The notes: generated by a model not told the origin, from the letters alone. Counted from the first letter of the stretch, positions 1 through 9,799 are shown. The stretch: 64,000 nucleotides of DNA from Trichormus_B sp936914905 (GCF_039871975.1 NZ_JBDPLL010000001.1); one strand, 5' to 3'. A program made the numbers and translations.

Positions 1-1356
1 CCTAATTAGAGAAAGTGCTTGAGGACGACAAGTTTGTATAACCGTCAATAAATTGGCAGTATGTTGGAATCGCCCCATAGAAACAGAACCACCACAGACT
101 TTTCCTTTTGTCAGTGCTAAAGGTAACCTTAGTTCAGCTCAATAATTATCAAGGTCTATTGGGTAAGGAAGGTAAAAGCTTACCAGGTTTCCCTCCGGCT
201 TTATCAATGAATGAATGGAAGATTCAACGTTTGGTTGAAACTAGGATGCCCAAGTCAAGAATTCATCAAGGTTTTGGGTTTGTTGGAATAAAGCGTAGTT
301 TTTAAAACCTTCATCTATCAGATCCATGAATTCTGTGCCAATTGCTTGGTGATTTCAGCCAGGAATCTTGATTAGTTTCTTGAAGTGACGGAATAGATAT
401 ACCTGACATTTGTGTTGAGCTTTGACCGGATCACCGTTATAGGCAGTAAAGTCATCACAACTGAGTACACCAGAGTAACTATAACCTACAATGGATTCTA
501 ATTCAGCAGGAGAACGAGTATCAGGACCATGAAATCAAGGGAAGTCAGTATTGGCAAAAATCCATAACTATTCTTTCACCCCTTTGACTACCCAGGGTGT
601 TTCATCCGCAAGGATATTAGGCTGGGTTTGTTTTATCCACTGTTTGAGGCTATCAATACTTTGAGCCACTGCACCATCTATTCCTTCATTCCTAGCTACT
701 AATGTTCCTACTCCAATTTCTATTTGACCCAGTTCCCACAACAGTTCTTGTTGTTTTTCATAGGGTAAATGCCCGTAGTTATTGATCCATCCCAAAAAGG
801 CTTGTAGTCTGATTCCTATATCTTGTCCCGGTACTATCTCTGGTGACCAGTCTACCGTTTGTGTTTCCCCACACACATTGCAAATGCACGTGTATCTTTG
901 ATATTCTACTATTTCTATTGGCCTATCCACCAACTCCCCTACTTGTTGTATTTCCATTTTTATTGGTTAGCCAAACAATTCCCCCTGACCACACCATCCA
1001 CACACTTGCGGTCCTAGTATCTCAAATCTATCTACTCCACCAAACTCCTTTCTTGTTTTTCCCCTATGGCCTGCTTATCCTCCTGGCTTCTATTTTGGTG
1101 TCTGGTTCTCTTCTGGTTTCTGTTGTTGTTTGTTCTCGGTTTTTTTGAGGATATCTCCCGACGGTGCTTTCCATAATCTGATCCTATCTAAATCTCTACT
1201 GACTTTGAGTTTCTCTATTTCTTTTTCCAGTTCTACTACTCTATTTGTTAGCTTCTCTATAATTTTCCCCTCCTCAATAATCATTTCTACCAGTTGCTCT
1301 GTTGCCTACTGCTTTAATATATCTCTGTCTAGTTTTGGTAGCAGGTTCTTTTGCAT
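1..1356 (-). pseudogene. IS66-family transposase, near full length but inactivated
   Basis: Read on the minus strand, the pieces line up in the order of an IS66 transposase. There is a start near 1356, a coiled-coil N-terminal segment (1284-1090), a zinc-finger segment with CxxC pairs (about 915-860), the DDE core with LADETPWVV (about 600) and SCDDFTAYN (about 450), and a C-terminal part with LALTKGKVCGGSVSMGRF that runs off the left window edge. In-frame stops interrupt it near 1307, 1088, 968, 534, 356 and at further points below 260, so it cannot encode active transposase. The order and spacing are preserved, so decay was by point mutation rather than deletion. A related C-terminal piece lies at 55425-55620 in the same orientation. 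The family call rests on recalled IS66 motifs, not a search. Confidence 0.8.
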
Positions 1357-1404
1357 AACTGCTTGCTATATTCTGCCTCACCTATGACACTTGTCAATAC
1401 CCCA

Positions 1405-1680
1405 CCACCTCAATCCTTACCAATTTTCTGCCTTTGATATAACAGCCTGTTTCGTAGCCTCTTTACCAATTAACGCTTGAGAACTCATAATATCGGCTAC
1501 TTTTTTAACTTCATTCTCTGCTTCTGCCATAGGTGGGAATAACCATTTTTGACTATACGGTGAATTAGGATTACCAATTATCAGCGGATTCTCAAAAGCG
1601 GCCCATAATTTATTATTTTCTAACCACGGATATATTTCTCTTGATAAATTATATATGCTTGGTACTATTGATATAGACAT
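1405..1680 (-). pseudogene. CHAT-domain protein fragment
   Basis: An 87-codon minus-strand reading frame carries a segment typical of the CHAT (caspase-like) domain of cyanobacterial TPR-CHAT proteins: IIGNPN, then PPMAEAENEVKKVAD, then ALIGKEATKQAVISK. The catalytic His and Cys blocks that should follow are missing because the frame stops just after this point, next to the IS66 remnant. The TPR part that usually precedes is also absent. It is best read as a relic of a larger gene truncated at both ends. Function of the parent gene (protease or scaffold) cannot be told from this piece. Confidence 0.6.
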
Positions 1681-1689
1681 TCTATATAT

Positions 1690-1729
1690 TAAAAAATTAA
1701 TATTAATATTAATATTATTATTATTAATA
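1690..1729. repeat. TTA/TAA trinucleotide-like simple repeat
   Basis: About 40 bases of pure A/T made of repeated ATT/TTA units lie between the CHAT fragment and the HicB remnant. They abut the truncated 5' end of the latter, so the repeat marks a junction where gene sequence has been lost. Confidence 0.7.
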
Positions 1730-1730
1730 G

Positions 1731-1985
1731 GCTGAATTTGCTAGCCTATCTTATGTCCATGAAAACCGTGATCCTGCACTAGAAGGTATTACGAGTTTGG
1801 TAAAAGATATAGTACTGAATATGGAAGCCAATGGCGAGGAAATTCCAGAACCTATTGCTGAAAAAATCTACAGTGGTAAGTTTCAAGTTCGTATTACTCC
1901 AGAATTTCATCGTAGACTAGCGATAGAAGCAGCAGAAGAACAAGTTAGCTGGAATCGCTATGTAAGTTATAAACTTGTATCTTAA
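1731..1985 (+). pseudogene. HicB-type antitoxin remnant, N-terminally truncated
   Basis: The frame is open from 1731 but has no good start; the only usable codon is TTG at 1797. Its protein has the two recognisable parts of the HicB family. One is the end of the HicB fold (ALEGITSLVKDIVLNMEANG, EEIPEPIAEK). The other is a C-terminal ribbon-helix-helix DNA-binding segment (FQVRITPEFHRRLAIEAAEE, then WNRYVSYKL). The first strands of the HicB fold are replaced by the A/T repeat just upstream. No hicA toxin frame is visible beside it. If translated from 1797 it would give a 62-aa RHH-only protein, so a residual DNA-binding role is possible but unproven. Confidence 0.6.
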
Positions 1986-2108
1986 AACTTCTTGATGCTG
2001 TAGAAATTTTACCACAGTCAGTAAATTTATAAGTTTATATACCAAAGCGTAGAGACTTTTTATGAAATATCTCTACACTTTACTTTCATTCATTAACTGT
2101 AACAAACT

Positions 2109-4046
2109 CTAAACTAAAAGAGTTTGCAGCAAAGGTTTATCAGCATCTAAGTTACCAGTTCGCAACCATTCATCCATTTCATCTGGTGCTTTGGCTTGAG
2201 TTAACCTTTCTTGTAAATAACCACCTTCGAGAATTTCCTTTTGCAATAGTTCCTGCGCAATCTCTTCTAGTAGATCGCGGTTATTTTGCAGGATACTTAA
2301 TGCAATGTGGTGAGCATTATCAACTATTTCTTTCACTTCCCGGTCAATTTCTTGCATCATTTGGGGACTAATTGAACGTCGGGGATTTCCATAACTTTCA
2401 AGAAATTGCTGTTGGATTTTTTCAAAAGCAACAGGACCGAGTTTATTGCTCATGCCATAAATTGTAATTGCCCGTTCTGCTAAATCAGTGGCTTTTTGAA
2501 TATCGTCAGAAGCACCAGTGGAGACTTTGCCAAACACGATTTCTTCTGAAGAACGTCCACCTAATAAAGTGGCAATGCGTCCGCGAATTTCATCTTCTAC
2601 CATCAAAAAGCGGTCTTCTTCTGGCATTTGAATGGTATAACCCAATGCACCAACACCACGGGGAACAACAGAAATTTTTTCAACTTTACCGGCACCAGGC
2701 ATTAATGCACCGATGATAGCGTGTCCTACTTCGTGATAAGCAACGGTTTTTTTCTCGATTTCATTTAACACACGAGAACGTTTTTCTAAACCTGCTATTA
2801 AACGTTCAATGGCTTCATTAAAATCTGCCATGAGTACCGCTTGACGATTATTTCTTGCTGCTAACAAAGCTGCTTCATTTACTAAGTTAGCTAAATCTGC
2901 ACCAGCAAAACCAGGTGTGCGAGTAGCAATAATTCCTAATTCAACATCTTCCGCAAGTTTGACATTTCTAGCATGGACTTTGAGAATTGCTTCTCGACCG
3001 ATTTTATCAGGTCTATCCACGACAATTTGACGGTCAAAACGTCCGGGACGACGTAAAGCGGGATCGAGAACTTCGGGACGGTTGGTAGCAGCGATGATAA
3101 TTACACCGGTGTTGGCATCAAAACCATCCATTTCTGTTAGTAATTGGTTCAGGGTTTGTTCTCGTTCATCGTTACCACCGACGAAACCACCTGCACCACC
3201 GCGAGATTTACCCAGTGCGTCTAATTCATCAATGAAGACGATACAGGGTGCTTGTTGTTTAGCTTGTTCAAATAAGTCGCGGACTCGTGCAGCACCAACA
3301 CCAACGAATAATTCGATAAATTCAGAACCGGAAATACTGAAGAAGGGAACACCAGCTTCACCTGCGATCGCTTTTGCTAGTAAAGTTTTACCAGTTCCTG
3401 GAGGCCCAACTAACAATACACCTTTGGGAATTTTTGCCCCTAAATTGGTGTATTTAGTCGCATTTTTGAGAAAGTCAACGATTTCTTCTAATTCAGCTTT
3501 AGCTTCATCCACACCAGCTACATCCAGGAATTTTACCCCAGTGCTACCTTCAGAATAAATCCGTGCTTTGCTTTTACCTACTGTTAAGGCAGCAGGTCCA
3601 CCACCTTGATGATTCATTAAAAACGCCCAAATTCCAAAAAAAATTAACGGAGGTGCAACCCAACTCAATACAGTACCAATCCAAGCATTTTCGTTTCGTG
3701 GTGGTGCGGCAAATTCGACATTATTGTCGCGGAGAATTTTGGGTAAATCTAAGTCAATCGCTACAGGTGTGGTTCTAAATACCTGTTCAACGGTCTTACC
3801 TTCTGGTGTTTGGGTTTTGATAGCATATTCAATGCGATCGCTCCCCACAACCGCTTTATCTACTTTACCCGCTTCTACCTGAGCAATGAAATCACTATAA
3901 GGAACTTCTTGCAAACGTTGTCCAAAAAAAGTCGGAACTATCAAGTTCAACAACAACAACAAACTCAGTAAAATTAAAAAACTACCACCAAACTGCCGAA
4001 TCTTCGGAGTTTTCATCTGGTTATTATTATTAGTTTCTACTGGCAT
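2109..4046 (-). CDS. ftsH: ATP-dependent zinc metalloprotease FtsH
   Basis: Membrane-anchored AAA+ protease that degrades damaged or unassembled membrane proteins; cyanobacterial FtsH acts on photosystem II and other thylakoid proteins. Two membrane segments (about residues 24-43 and 124-146) flank a short exposed loop. The AAA module follows, with Walker A GPPGTGKT near residue 215, Walker B CIVFIDELDALG and a second-region-of-homology arginine finger (RRPGRFDR). The peptidase part has the zinc motif HEVGH near residue 438 and a downstream acidic ligand region (GASDDIQKATDLA). Length about 645 aa is normal. A GAGG Shine-Dalgarno sits 9 bases before the ATG at 4046, so I prefer that over the ATG two codons upstream (4052). 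It stands alone, with the next gene in the same direction about 100 bases away. Which of the several cyanobacterial FtsH paralogues it is cannot be decided here. Confidence 0.97.
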   Translation of the reverse strand: MPVETNNNNQMKTPKIRQFGGSFLILLSLLLLLNLIVPTFFGQRLQEVPYSDFIAQVEAGKVDKAVVGSDRIEYAIKTQTPEGKTVEQVFRTTPVAIDLDLPKILRDNNVEFAAPPRNENAWIGTVLSWVAPPLIFFGIWAFLMNHQGGGPAALTVGKSKARIYSEGSTGVKFLDVAGVDEAKAELEEIVDFLKNATKYTNLGAKIPKGVLLVGPPGTGKTLLAKAIAGEAGVPFFSISGSEFIELFVGVGAARVRDLFEQAKQQAPCIVFIDELDALGKSRGGAGGFVGGNDEREQTLNQLLTEMDGFDANTGVIIIAATNRPEVLDPALRRPGRFDRQIVVDRPDKIGREAILKVHARNVKLAEDVELGIIATRTPGFAGADLANLVNEAALLAARNNRQAVLMADFNEAIERLIAGLEKRSRVLNEIEKKTVAYHEVGHAIIGALMPGAGKVEKISVVPRGVGALGYTIQMPEEDRFLMVEDEIRGRIATLLGGRSSEEIVFGKVSTGASDDIQKATDLAERAITIYGMSNKLGPVAFEKIQQQFLESYGNPRRSISPQMMQEIDREVKEIVDNAHHIALSILQNNRDLLEEIAQELLQKEILEGGYLQERLTQAKAPDEMDEWLRTGNLDADKPLLQTLLV

Positions 4047-4144
4047 GATCATTTACCTCAATAAAATTTGGTACTTGGTAATGGGTAATTGGTGATTGGG
4101 TTATTTTCCTCATTCCCCTATTCGCTTTTCCCTATCACCTCTTT

Positions 4145-4813
4145 TCAACTTAATAACAAAGCAAATAGCCCACACAAAGCAATACCATCAAACACACCAG
4201 CACCCCCTATACTTAATACGCCCGCACTCATCCCTTGAATATCTTTGAGATGTAATAAATCAGCACCAATGAGAGTACCGAGAACACCACCAGCAAAAGC
4301 CACAGGTGCAGCATGAGGTGAAGCTATTAGCATAGCCGACACAGTCGCAGTCAAAGGTGCAAGTAACGGATTCATCTGAATACCAATTCCTGGTACTAGT
4401 CGTGCTGCAAAGTAGCTGACAATAGTGACAATGGCAGTAACTAGCACAATTGCCAACCCATTTCCATGGGAAAACTGGTATAATGCCAAAGCCACAGGTA
4501 TTAATCCCCCACCAAGATTCAGAGCTATTACGGTGAAATTCTGCACGTTACTTAATGGAATACCCCAAAATTCCCTTACCCACATTGCAGCAAATCCATC
4601 CGCTAATTGGACGGGAGTTTCTAGACGGTAGAGAGGAATATTGATAGTGCTGGTAATAATTACTAGCAACAACAATAAAAAGGCAATCCTAGGAGAAAAA
4701 CCTAACTTTGCTACTGCAATTTCCACCACATCTACTGCGACAGCAAACCAAATAAATGGCAGCAACATTAACAAAGCCAGAAATAACAGTAATGAAACTG
4801 GTAGATAGATCAT
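4145..4813 (-). CDS. DUF1614-family membrane protein
   Basis: A very hydrophobic protein of about 222 aa with six or seven predicted membrane segments and short polar loops. Its pattern (MIYLPVSLLLFLALLMLL at the N-terminus; AAVSA-like small-residue helices; GGAGVFDGIALCGLFALLL at the C-terminus) matches the uncharacterised DUF1614 family found in cyanobacteria and some archaea. No catalytic motif is visible. ATG at 4813 is chosen because the frame upstream only offers a TTG eight codons earlier; neither has a strong Shine-Dalgarno. It lies downstream of and divergent from the small gene at 5054, and about 95 bases from ftsH in the same direction, with a short-repeat spacer between. Confidence 0.8.
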   Translation of the reverse strand: MIYLPVSLLLFLALLMLLPFIWFAVAVDVVEIAVAKLGFSPRIAFLLLLLVIITSTINIPLYRLETPVQLADGFAAMWVREFWGIPLSNVQNFTVIALNLGGGLIPVALALYQFSHGNGLAIVLVTAIVTIVSYFAARLVPGIGIQMNPLLAPLTATVSAMLIASPHAAPVAFAGGVLGTLIGADLLHLKDIQGMSAGVLSIGGAGVFDGIALCGLFALLLS

Positions 4814-5053
4814 GGGGATGAGAAAATAGAAAAACAATGACTTTGGAACTTACACAAATCCAGCCCTGGAAAAATTCCGAAGTAAGTAGAAAATGCGCTT
4901 TTTCCCCCATTTTCAAGAAATTAATTCTGTGTATTTTTACAGGTGCAGATGTGGTCAAGTCAAGTTTTGTATTTGATATCCATTGTAGATACTAGACAGT
5001 AAGGTCTAAATTCGTGTACACCCCACCAAAAAAATGTGTAAAGCCGTAATTTG

Positions 5054-5245
5054 ATGAAAAATCAACTATTTTTATTGATTAAACTACTTCTGCTCTCAAC
5101 TCTAATCTCGGTTCTGATAAAGTATGTAGGTCCAATGTTTTTGATTCCACCAACGTCAACAAACGCCCTAATTCTAATTATGTTACCTACTATAATTATG
5201 ATAACTGTCTTACTTTCTAGAATTCCAGCACAGAAACAAAATTAA
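5054..5245 (+). CDS. Small two-helix membrane protein, unknown function
   Basis: 63 aa with two hydrophobic segments (about LFLLIKLLLLSTLISVLI and ALILIMLPTIIMITVLL) separated by a short KYVGPMFLIPPTST loop and ending in a polar RIPAQKQN tail. I do not recognise a family. The frame is uninterrupted, starts at ATG 5054 (a TTG lies one codon upstream) and is placed upstream of the permease gene on the same strand, about 90 bases away. Composition is consistent with a real small membrane protein, but an accidental frame in AT-rich DNA is not excluded. Confidence 0.5.
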   Translation: MKNQLFLLIKLLLLSTLISVLIKYVGPMFLIPPTSTNALILIMLPTIIMITVLLSRIPAQKQN

Positions 5246-5334
5246 CGAAATATCTCTACTGGAAGACCTGAAAATCAGCTAACCTATCTGCATAACTAGA
5301 AAATTTCGTCTCACGAAGCTTTGGGAGTCAGTAA

Positions 5335-6420
5335 GTGAAACTTGGCCAATGGATCGGTTTAATCGCCTTAGTTCTATCGTTATATATATTGTGGCAACTG
5401 CGAGAGGTGCTACTACTGATATTTGCTGCTGTTGTCTTAGCAACTACCTTAAATCGTTTAGCACGCAGTTTCCAAAGCTTGGGGATGAAACGTGGATTAG
5501 CTGTTTTTTTGTCAGTGAGTATCTTTTTCGCTGGTGTGATCGGCTTTTTCTGGTTGATTGTTCCACCATTTACCCAGCAATTTCAAGAATTGACCTTACA
5601 AGTTCCCCAAGGTTTTGAACGCATTAATACTTGGGTTGATGAACAAAGAAATCAAATTCCTGAGCAATTAGTACCATTTATACCGGATCTTAACGGCTTA
5701 ATAGCAGAAGCACAACCTTTATTTAATCGGGTATTAGGAAACTCTTTTGCCTTTGTTTCTGGCTCTTTAGTAATAGTTCTAAATATTTTATTAGTGCTAG
5801 TTTTGACTGGGATGTTTTTAGCCAATCCTAATGCTTATCAGAAAGTATTTGTGCGGCTGTTTCCGTCATTTTATCGACGCAGGGTAGAAGGGATTCTAAG
5901 TCAGTGTGAAATTTCCTTAGAAAGATGGGTAACAGGGGCTTTTATTGCTGTCTGTGTGGTGGGTTTGATGAGCATGGTAGGCCTGTCAATTTTGGGTGTT
6001 AAGGCAGCTTTAGCACTGGGAGTTTTGGCGGGATTTATGAATTTAATTCCCAACTTAGGACCGACAATGAGTGTAGTTCCAGCCATGGTGATCGCTCTAT
6101 TAGATTCTCCCTGGAAACCTATTTTAGTCTTGATTCTCTATTTTTTTATTCAACAAACTGAAAGTAATTTCATCACCCCTGTAGTCATGGCGCATCAGGT
6201 ATCTTTACTACCAGCAGTCACCTTAGTTTCTCAATTATTTTTCGTTACCTTTTTTGGCTTTTTAGGATTATTTTTAGCATTACCTCTAACTGTTGTCGCT
6301 AAAATTTGGGTACAAGAAGTATTAGTTAAAGATGTATTAGATCAATGGGTATGTAATCATCAACAAGATACGAAACTCGTCATGCTGGTAGAATCTCCTG
6401 ATATCAACGACATTCAGTAA
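5335..6420 (+). CDS. AI-2E family (PerM/UPF0118) transporter
   Basis: 361-aa polytopic membrane protein of the AI-2E/PerM family. The N-terminus has two paired helices (IGLIALVLSLYILWQL, VLLLIFAAVVLATTLNRL) and a third, then a long soluble segment (about residues 80-130). A C-terminal bundle follows, with the family's conserved GVLAGFMNLIPNLGPTMS motif and the QQTESNFITPVVMAHQVSL motif. Family members are often annotated as autoinducer-2 exporters, but for cyanobacteria the substrate is unknown. Start is GTG at 5335. It appears monocistronic. Confidence 0.88.
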   Translation: MKLGQWIGLIALVLSLYILWQLREVLLLIFAAVVLATTLNRLARSFQSLGMKRGLAVFLSVSIFFAGVIGFFWLIVPPFTQQFQELTLQVPQGFERINTWVDEQRNQIPEQLVPFIPDLNGLIAEAQPLFNRVLGNSFAFVSGSLVIVLNILLVLVLTGMFLANPNAYQKVFVRLFPSFYRRRVEGILSQCEISLERWVTGAFIAVCVVGLMSMVGLSILGVKAALALGVLAGFMNLIPNLGPTMSVVPAMVIALLDSPWKPILVLILYFFIQQTESNFITPVVMAHQVSLLPAVTLVSQLFFVTFFGFLGLFLALPLTVVAKIWVQEVLVKDVLDQWVCNHQQDTKLVMLVESPDINDIQ

Positions 6421-6600
6421 TGAGAACTTACACAAAAGTATGAAGATAGCTAAATTAGTAGCCATTTCAGGTTATATCTTTTATCAATTTTATCACGAGG
6501 AGCGTTAGGATTTTGGCTAATTATAATACGAGATGATTAAACGCTAGGATGTAAAGTTGACAACTCACCATACTTGTAGTATGGTGAGGAGGATATAAGA

Positions 6601-6888
6601 TTGAAACTAAATCAAGTCATAGCAGTTTTACAAACCGTTAAAGCTAAGGCCACAAAAGCGAAAATAGCTATTTATAAACTAATTCAAAAAACTCCCCTAT
6701 TTCAGGGGATTCCGCGCACATTTGCACCAGTAGCCGAAGATAGCTATGTTTTTCTTCCAGAAAACCAAACATTACAAATTAAAGCAGAAGACTTCCTGAG
6801 TGAATATGAGTAAGCTTGTGCAGAATTGTTTAACTTATATGCTACCCAAGATTGGGCTAACACTCAAGCCATGGAACGAGGATTTTAA
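6601..6888 (+). pseudogene. Conserved small protein with internal stop codon
   Basis: Translation begins at TTG 6601, supported by a strong GAGGAGG Shine-Dalgarno 9 bases upstream. It reads a basic N-terminal helix (LNQVIAVLQTVKAKATKAK), then TPLFQGIPRTFAPVAEDSY. A TAA at 6811 interrupts it, but the same frame continues with ACAELFNLYATQDWANTQA to a second stop at 6888. The continuation is protein-like and in frame, so the gene looks newly inactivated (or needs readthrough). I recall similar phage-like or conserved cyanobacterial proteins with the DWANTQA ending, but cannot name a function. Confidence 0.55.
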
Positions 6889-7096
6889 GAGAAGTTCCTT
6901 TTTTCTATTTGCTGTTTTTAGAAAAGTAATTAGTTGACATCAAAACCTTTATTTCCACATTACTCGTTTTGGATAATAGCGGATTTTGGGTTTATGATCA
7001 GCAGCAAGAATGCGTTGCAACCTAACCAAAATTCACCACTAAAACTATTACAAATTATCAAAAAGTTAGGACAAGCCGTATTGAAATGAAAAATTA

Positions 7097-7450
7097 TGTT
7101 ATTCCTAATGAGAGAATAATATTTCATTTATTCTTTCAAATATATCTGACCTTGACAAAGAAGATTTGATTCAACAACTATTCCAGGAGGAAATTATGCA
7201 AGAATCTGTGATTTATCAAGATATCCTGCAAAAAGGAGAGAAAAGGGGAGAACAAAGCGGAAGACAAGAAGGAGAAGCGACTTTAATTATCCGACTTCTG
7301 ACTCCTTGGTTTGGTGTTCTTAACTCGGAAGTAGAACAGAAAATCAACAGTTTATCTACAAATAAACTGGATTTAGGAGACGCGCTGTTAGATTTTTCCA
7401 GTCTGGATGATTTAAACAATTACTTGGTTGCAATATCACCCGATAATTAA
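7097..7450 (+). pseudogene. C-terminal fragment of Rpn/PDDEXK-type (DUF4351) protein
   Basis: The frame gives a segment typical of the C-terminus of cyanobacterial Rpn-family recombination-promoting nuclease / PD-(D/E)XK transposase-like proteins. A QESVIYQDILQKGEKRGEQS stretch leads into a Glu/Gln/Gly-rich helix, and then a DUF4351-like end (ATLIIRLLTPWFGVL, LGDALLDFSSLDDLNNYL). The nuclease core that should precede it is missing; stops close the frame just upstream of about 7097. The ATG at 7196 could start a short product, but without the catalytic domain it would not be a nuclease. It lies 24 bases before the HcyBio gene on the same strand. Confidence 0.55.
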
Positions 7451-7473
7451 AAGGTCAATCCGCTACTTTAAAA

Positions 7474-8643
7474 ATGCGAACTATTGCGGAAATTAACGAA
7501 AAAATTAACCAGAAACGCGCCCTAGTGTGGACGATTGAAGAATTAAAAACACGAGTAGTAGAAATTGGTGTCACCAAAGCTGCTAAAGAAGTTGATGTCA
7601 TTACCACCGGCACTTTTGAACCAATGGAGTCAAGCGGTGCAATTATTAATCTCGGACACACAGACCCTCCCATCAAAATTCGCCGTTGCTGGATAGACGG
7701 AGTTCCAGCATATTCTGGTTTTGGTGCAGTAGATTTATACTTGGGTGCCAGTTGTGCTGTAGAAGCGATGGACGGGGAAGAACTGCGAGAACGTGGTGGT
7801 GGCCATGTCATCCAAGATTTAATTGCAGGTAAACCCGTGCAAGTACGAGCATTAGGGCAAGTTACCGATTGTTACCCAAGGGCCACTTTTGAAACTACAG
7901 TCACCCGTGACACTATCAATCAGTTTTATTTATTTAATCCGCGCAATCTTTATCAAAATTTTATTATTGGCGTAAATGGAGGCGATCGCCCACTTCATAC
8001 TTATCTTGGACCTCTCCAACCACGTTTAGGGAATGCCGCATACTCAAACCCTGGTGCAATTTCTCCACTACTCAATGATCCCGATTTGCAACTTGTGGGG
8101 ATTGGGACGCGAATATTCTTAGGTGGTGGAATTGGTTATGTCGCTTGGGAAGGTACCCAGCACTTCCCCTTACAAAAGCGATTAGCTAATCGTACACCCA
8201 TTGGTCCATCGGCAACTTTAGCCCTAATTGGTGATGCCAAACAAATGGATGTTCGTTGGGTGCGCGGTTGTTACTTCAAAAGTTATGGCCCATCTTTAAT
8301 GTTAGGAGTAGGTGTTCCACTTCCCGTTTTAAATGAAACAGTAGTTGAACGCTGCGCCGTACAAGATAAAGACTTAGTAGCACCAATAGTAGACTTTTCC
8401 ATTCCCCGTCGTGTTCGTCCCACCTTTGGTTTAGTCAGTTACGCTCAACTTAAATCAGGAAAAATCACCATAGAGGGTAAAGCGGTGCGAGTTGCACCTC
8501 TAGCCAGTATATTTCTCTCACGGCAAGTTGCCTTAGAGTTAAAACAATGGATAGAAGCAGGCACATTTACCCTCACAGAGACAGTTTCACCCATTCCGAT
8601 GGATCGAGCTTTTTTACCCCAAGACCGTTGGACGGACTTTTAA
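7474..8643 (+). CDS. HcyBio-superfamily (DUF39) protein, putative homocysteine biosynthesis
   Basis: 389 aa, full length for the family. The N-terminal IAEINEKINQKRALVWTIEE and the glycine-rich GTFEPMESSGAIINLGHTDP segment are hallmarks. So are GRRCWIDGVPAYSGFGAVDL-type sequence, a cysteine in GASCAVEA, and the later VGIGTRIFLGGGIGYVAWEG. In methanogens and sulfate reducers, members of this family take part in a sulfide-dependent route from aspartate-semialdehyde to homocysteine. Whether the cyanobacterial members do so is not settled. No ferredoxin partner gene is adjacent. GCGATCGC palindromes inside the gene fit native cyanobacterial sequence. Confidence 0.85.
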   Translation: MRTIAEINEKINQKRALVWTIEELKTRVVEIGVTKAAKEVDVITTGTFEPMESSGAIINLGHTDPPIKIRRCWIDGVPAYSGFGAVDLYLGASCAVEAMDGEELRERGGGHVIQDLIAGKPVQVRALGQVTDCYPRATFETTVTRDTINQFYLFNPRNLYQNFIIGVNGGDRPLHTYLGPLQPRLGNAAYSNPGAISPLLNDPDLQLVGIGTRIFLGGGIGYVAWEGTQHFPLQKRLANRTPIGPSATLALIGDAKQMDVRWVRGCYFKSYGPSLMLGVGVPLPVLNETVVERCAVQDKDLVAPIVDFSIPRRVRPTFGLVSYAQLKSGKITIEGKAVRVAPLASIFLSRQVALELKQWIEAGTFTLTETVSPIPMDRAFLPQDRWTDF

Positions 8644-8750
8644 TATTGGTGATTGGTGATTGGTGATTTGTGATTGGTGATTGGTCATCAGGAAAATTAC
8701 TTTCCCATCTGCCCCAGTCCCCAGTCCCCAGTCCCCAGTCCCCAGTCCCA
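8644..8750. repeat. Short tandem repeats TTGGTGA and CCCCAGT
   Basis: Between the two convergent genes are about five imperfect copies of a 7-base TTGGTGA unit (8644-8688), then five copies of a 7-base CCCCAGT unit (8712-8748). Such short tandem repeats are typical of Nostocales intergenic DNA. Related TTGGTGA tracts recur here near 4080 and 25465. Confidence 0.85.
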
Positions 8751-8755
8751 ATTAC

Positions 8756-9775
8756 CTACTCTTCAGTGGGTTTAGGCTTCTTGACTAGCTTAGGTGCTGG
8801 CGGTTTGGTTACAGGTTTAGACACCGCAGAAGCTTCACCACCTATTTTCTTCACCGGACGTGGAGTTTCTCCATGATTGCGTCTAGGTGGGAATGGTCTT
8901 CTACCGGGGCTACCACCTGGACGGGGAGCGCTTCTAGCAAATGGCGGTTTACGTTTTTTGGGCAAATCAGCGATCGCTTCCGCATTTTCTATTGCTAATG
9001 CATCAGCATCTCGCTTGACTTTGAAATCCCAAAACTTGCCCACAGCCTTAGTAGCCAGCACACCTTGGAGTTTCAACTTAAAATACTTGGGTTTGTCAGT
9101 TGGTTTACGCGGGGCTTGCTTAATCTTAACTACCAAACTCCTACTTTCAAAAGATTGGTAAACCACCTCACCGCGTACGGAAAATTCCCCATCAGGAATT
9201 TCTGATGAAGGTTTTGGGGTTTCGGAAATTTCCTCTTTCCTCAGCTTTTGGCGACCAGATTTTTTAGCAGAACCATTTTCTGGCCTCTCTAAAACTTGTG
9301 AAGCCAAATCTGTGCCATCCTCTTCTTGGGAATTTTTAGCCAGATTTTCCGGCTCCCAAACTCCCACAATTTGGATGTGCAGAGAGTCATTTTCTTGTCT
9401 AGTGCGGGGATAAACTACCCATAGATGTTCTTTTTCCAAGTCCAGGTGATTCTTGACTAAACTCATAATCCGACCTAAAAGGACAGCATTGAGTTCTACA
9501 TCATCAGCAGTTACCAAGCTTCCTTGAGTAAACTGATCACTACTGGCACAATAGCGACCACGGACTAAGCCAATGGCTCGATACTGCATTGGTTCACTGG
9601 GAGGTGGAATCGGTTGTTGCCGATTGACTACATTCCCATTGGTATCAGTATGGCCAAGGTTAGCAAGTGACTTATCAGGTTTTGAAGACTTAGTGACTAA
9701 GTCAATTTTAGCTGGGGCCTGGTTAGAGGCAGTAGAATTTGAAGATTCAGGAGAGGGCATCAGGTCGGAATTCAT
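8756..9775 (-). CDS. Conserved cyanobacterial protein, Pro/Lys-rich ends, unknown function
   Basis: About 339 aa. A disordered Ser/Pro-rich N-terminus leads into a compact segment beginning YRAIGLVRGRYCASSDQFTQ and continuing through VELNAVLLGRIMSLVKNHLD and HLWVVYPRTRQENDSLHIQI. After an acidic linker comes a second folded part (FSVRGEVVYQSFESRSLVVK, then YFKLKLQGVL), followed by a Lys/Arg/Pro-rich basic tail that could bind RNA or DNA. I recall this as a conserved cyanobacterial protein of unknown role. ATG at 9775 is chosen because AAGGAG lies 8 bases upstream; the frame also has an ATG at 9799 with no such site. It is convergent with the HcyBio gene. Confidence 0.75.
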   Translation of the reverse strand: MNSDLMPSPESSNSTASNQAPAKIDLVTKSSKPDKSLANLGHTDTNGNVVNRQQPIPPPSEPMQYRAIGLVRGRYCASSDQFTQGSLVTADDVELNAVLLGRIMSLVKNHLDLEKEHLWVVYPRTRQENDSLHIQIVGVWEPENLAKNSQEEDGTDLASQVLERPENGSAKKSGRQKLRKEEISETPKPSSEIPDGEFSVRGEVVYQSFESRSLVVKIKQAPRKPTDKPKYFKLKLQGVLATKAVGKFWDFKVKRDADALAIENAEAIADLPKKRKPPFARSAPRPGGSPGRRPFPPRRNHGETPRPVKKIGGEASAVSKPVTKPPAPKLVKKPKPTEE

Positions 9776-9799
9776 AAAAACTCCTTGCGGCGGAGACAC

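Noticed and set aside
3082..3558. 158-codon plus-strand frame inside ftsH
   Set aside because: Antisense shadow of a highly conserved gene.
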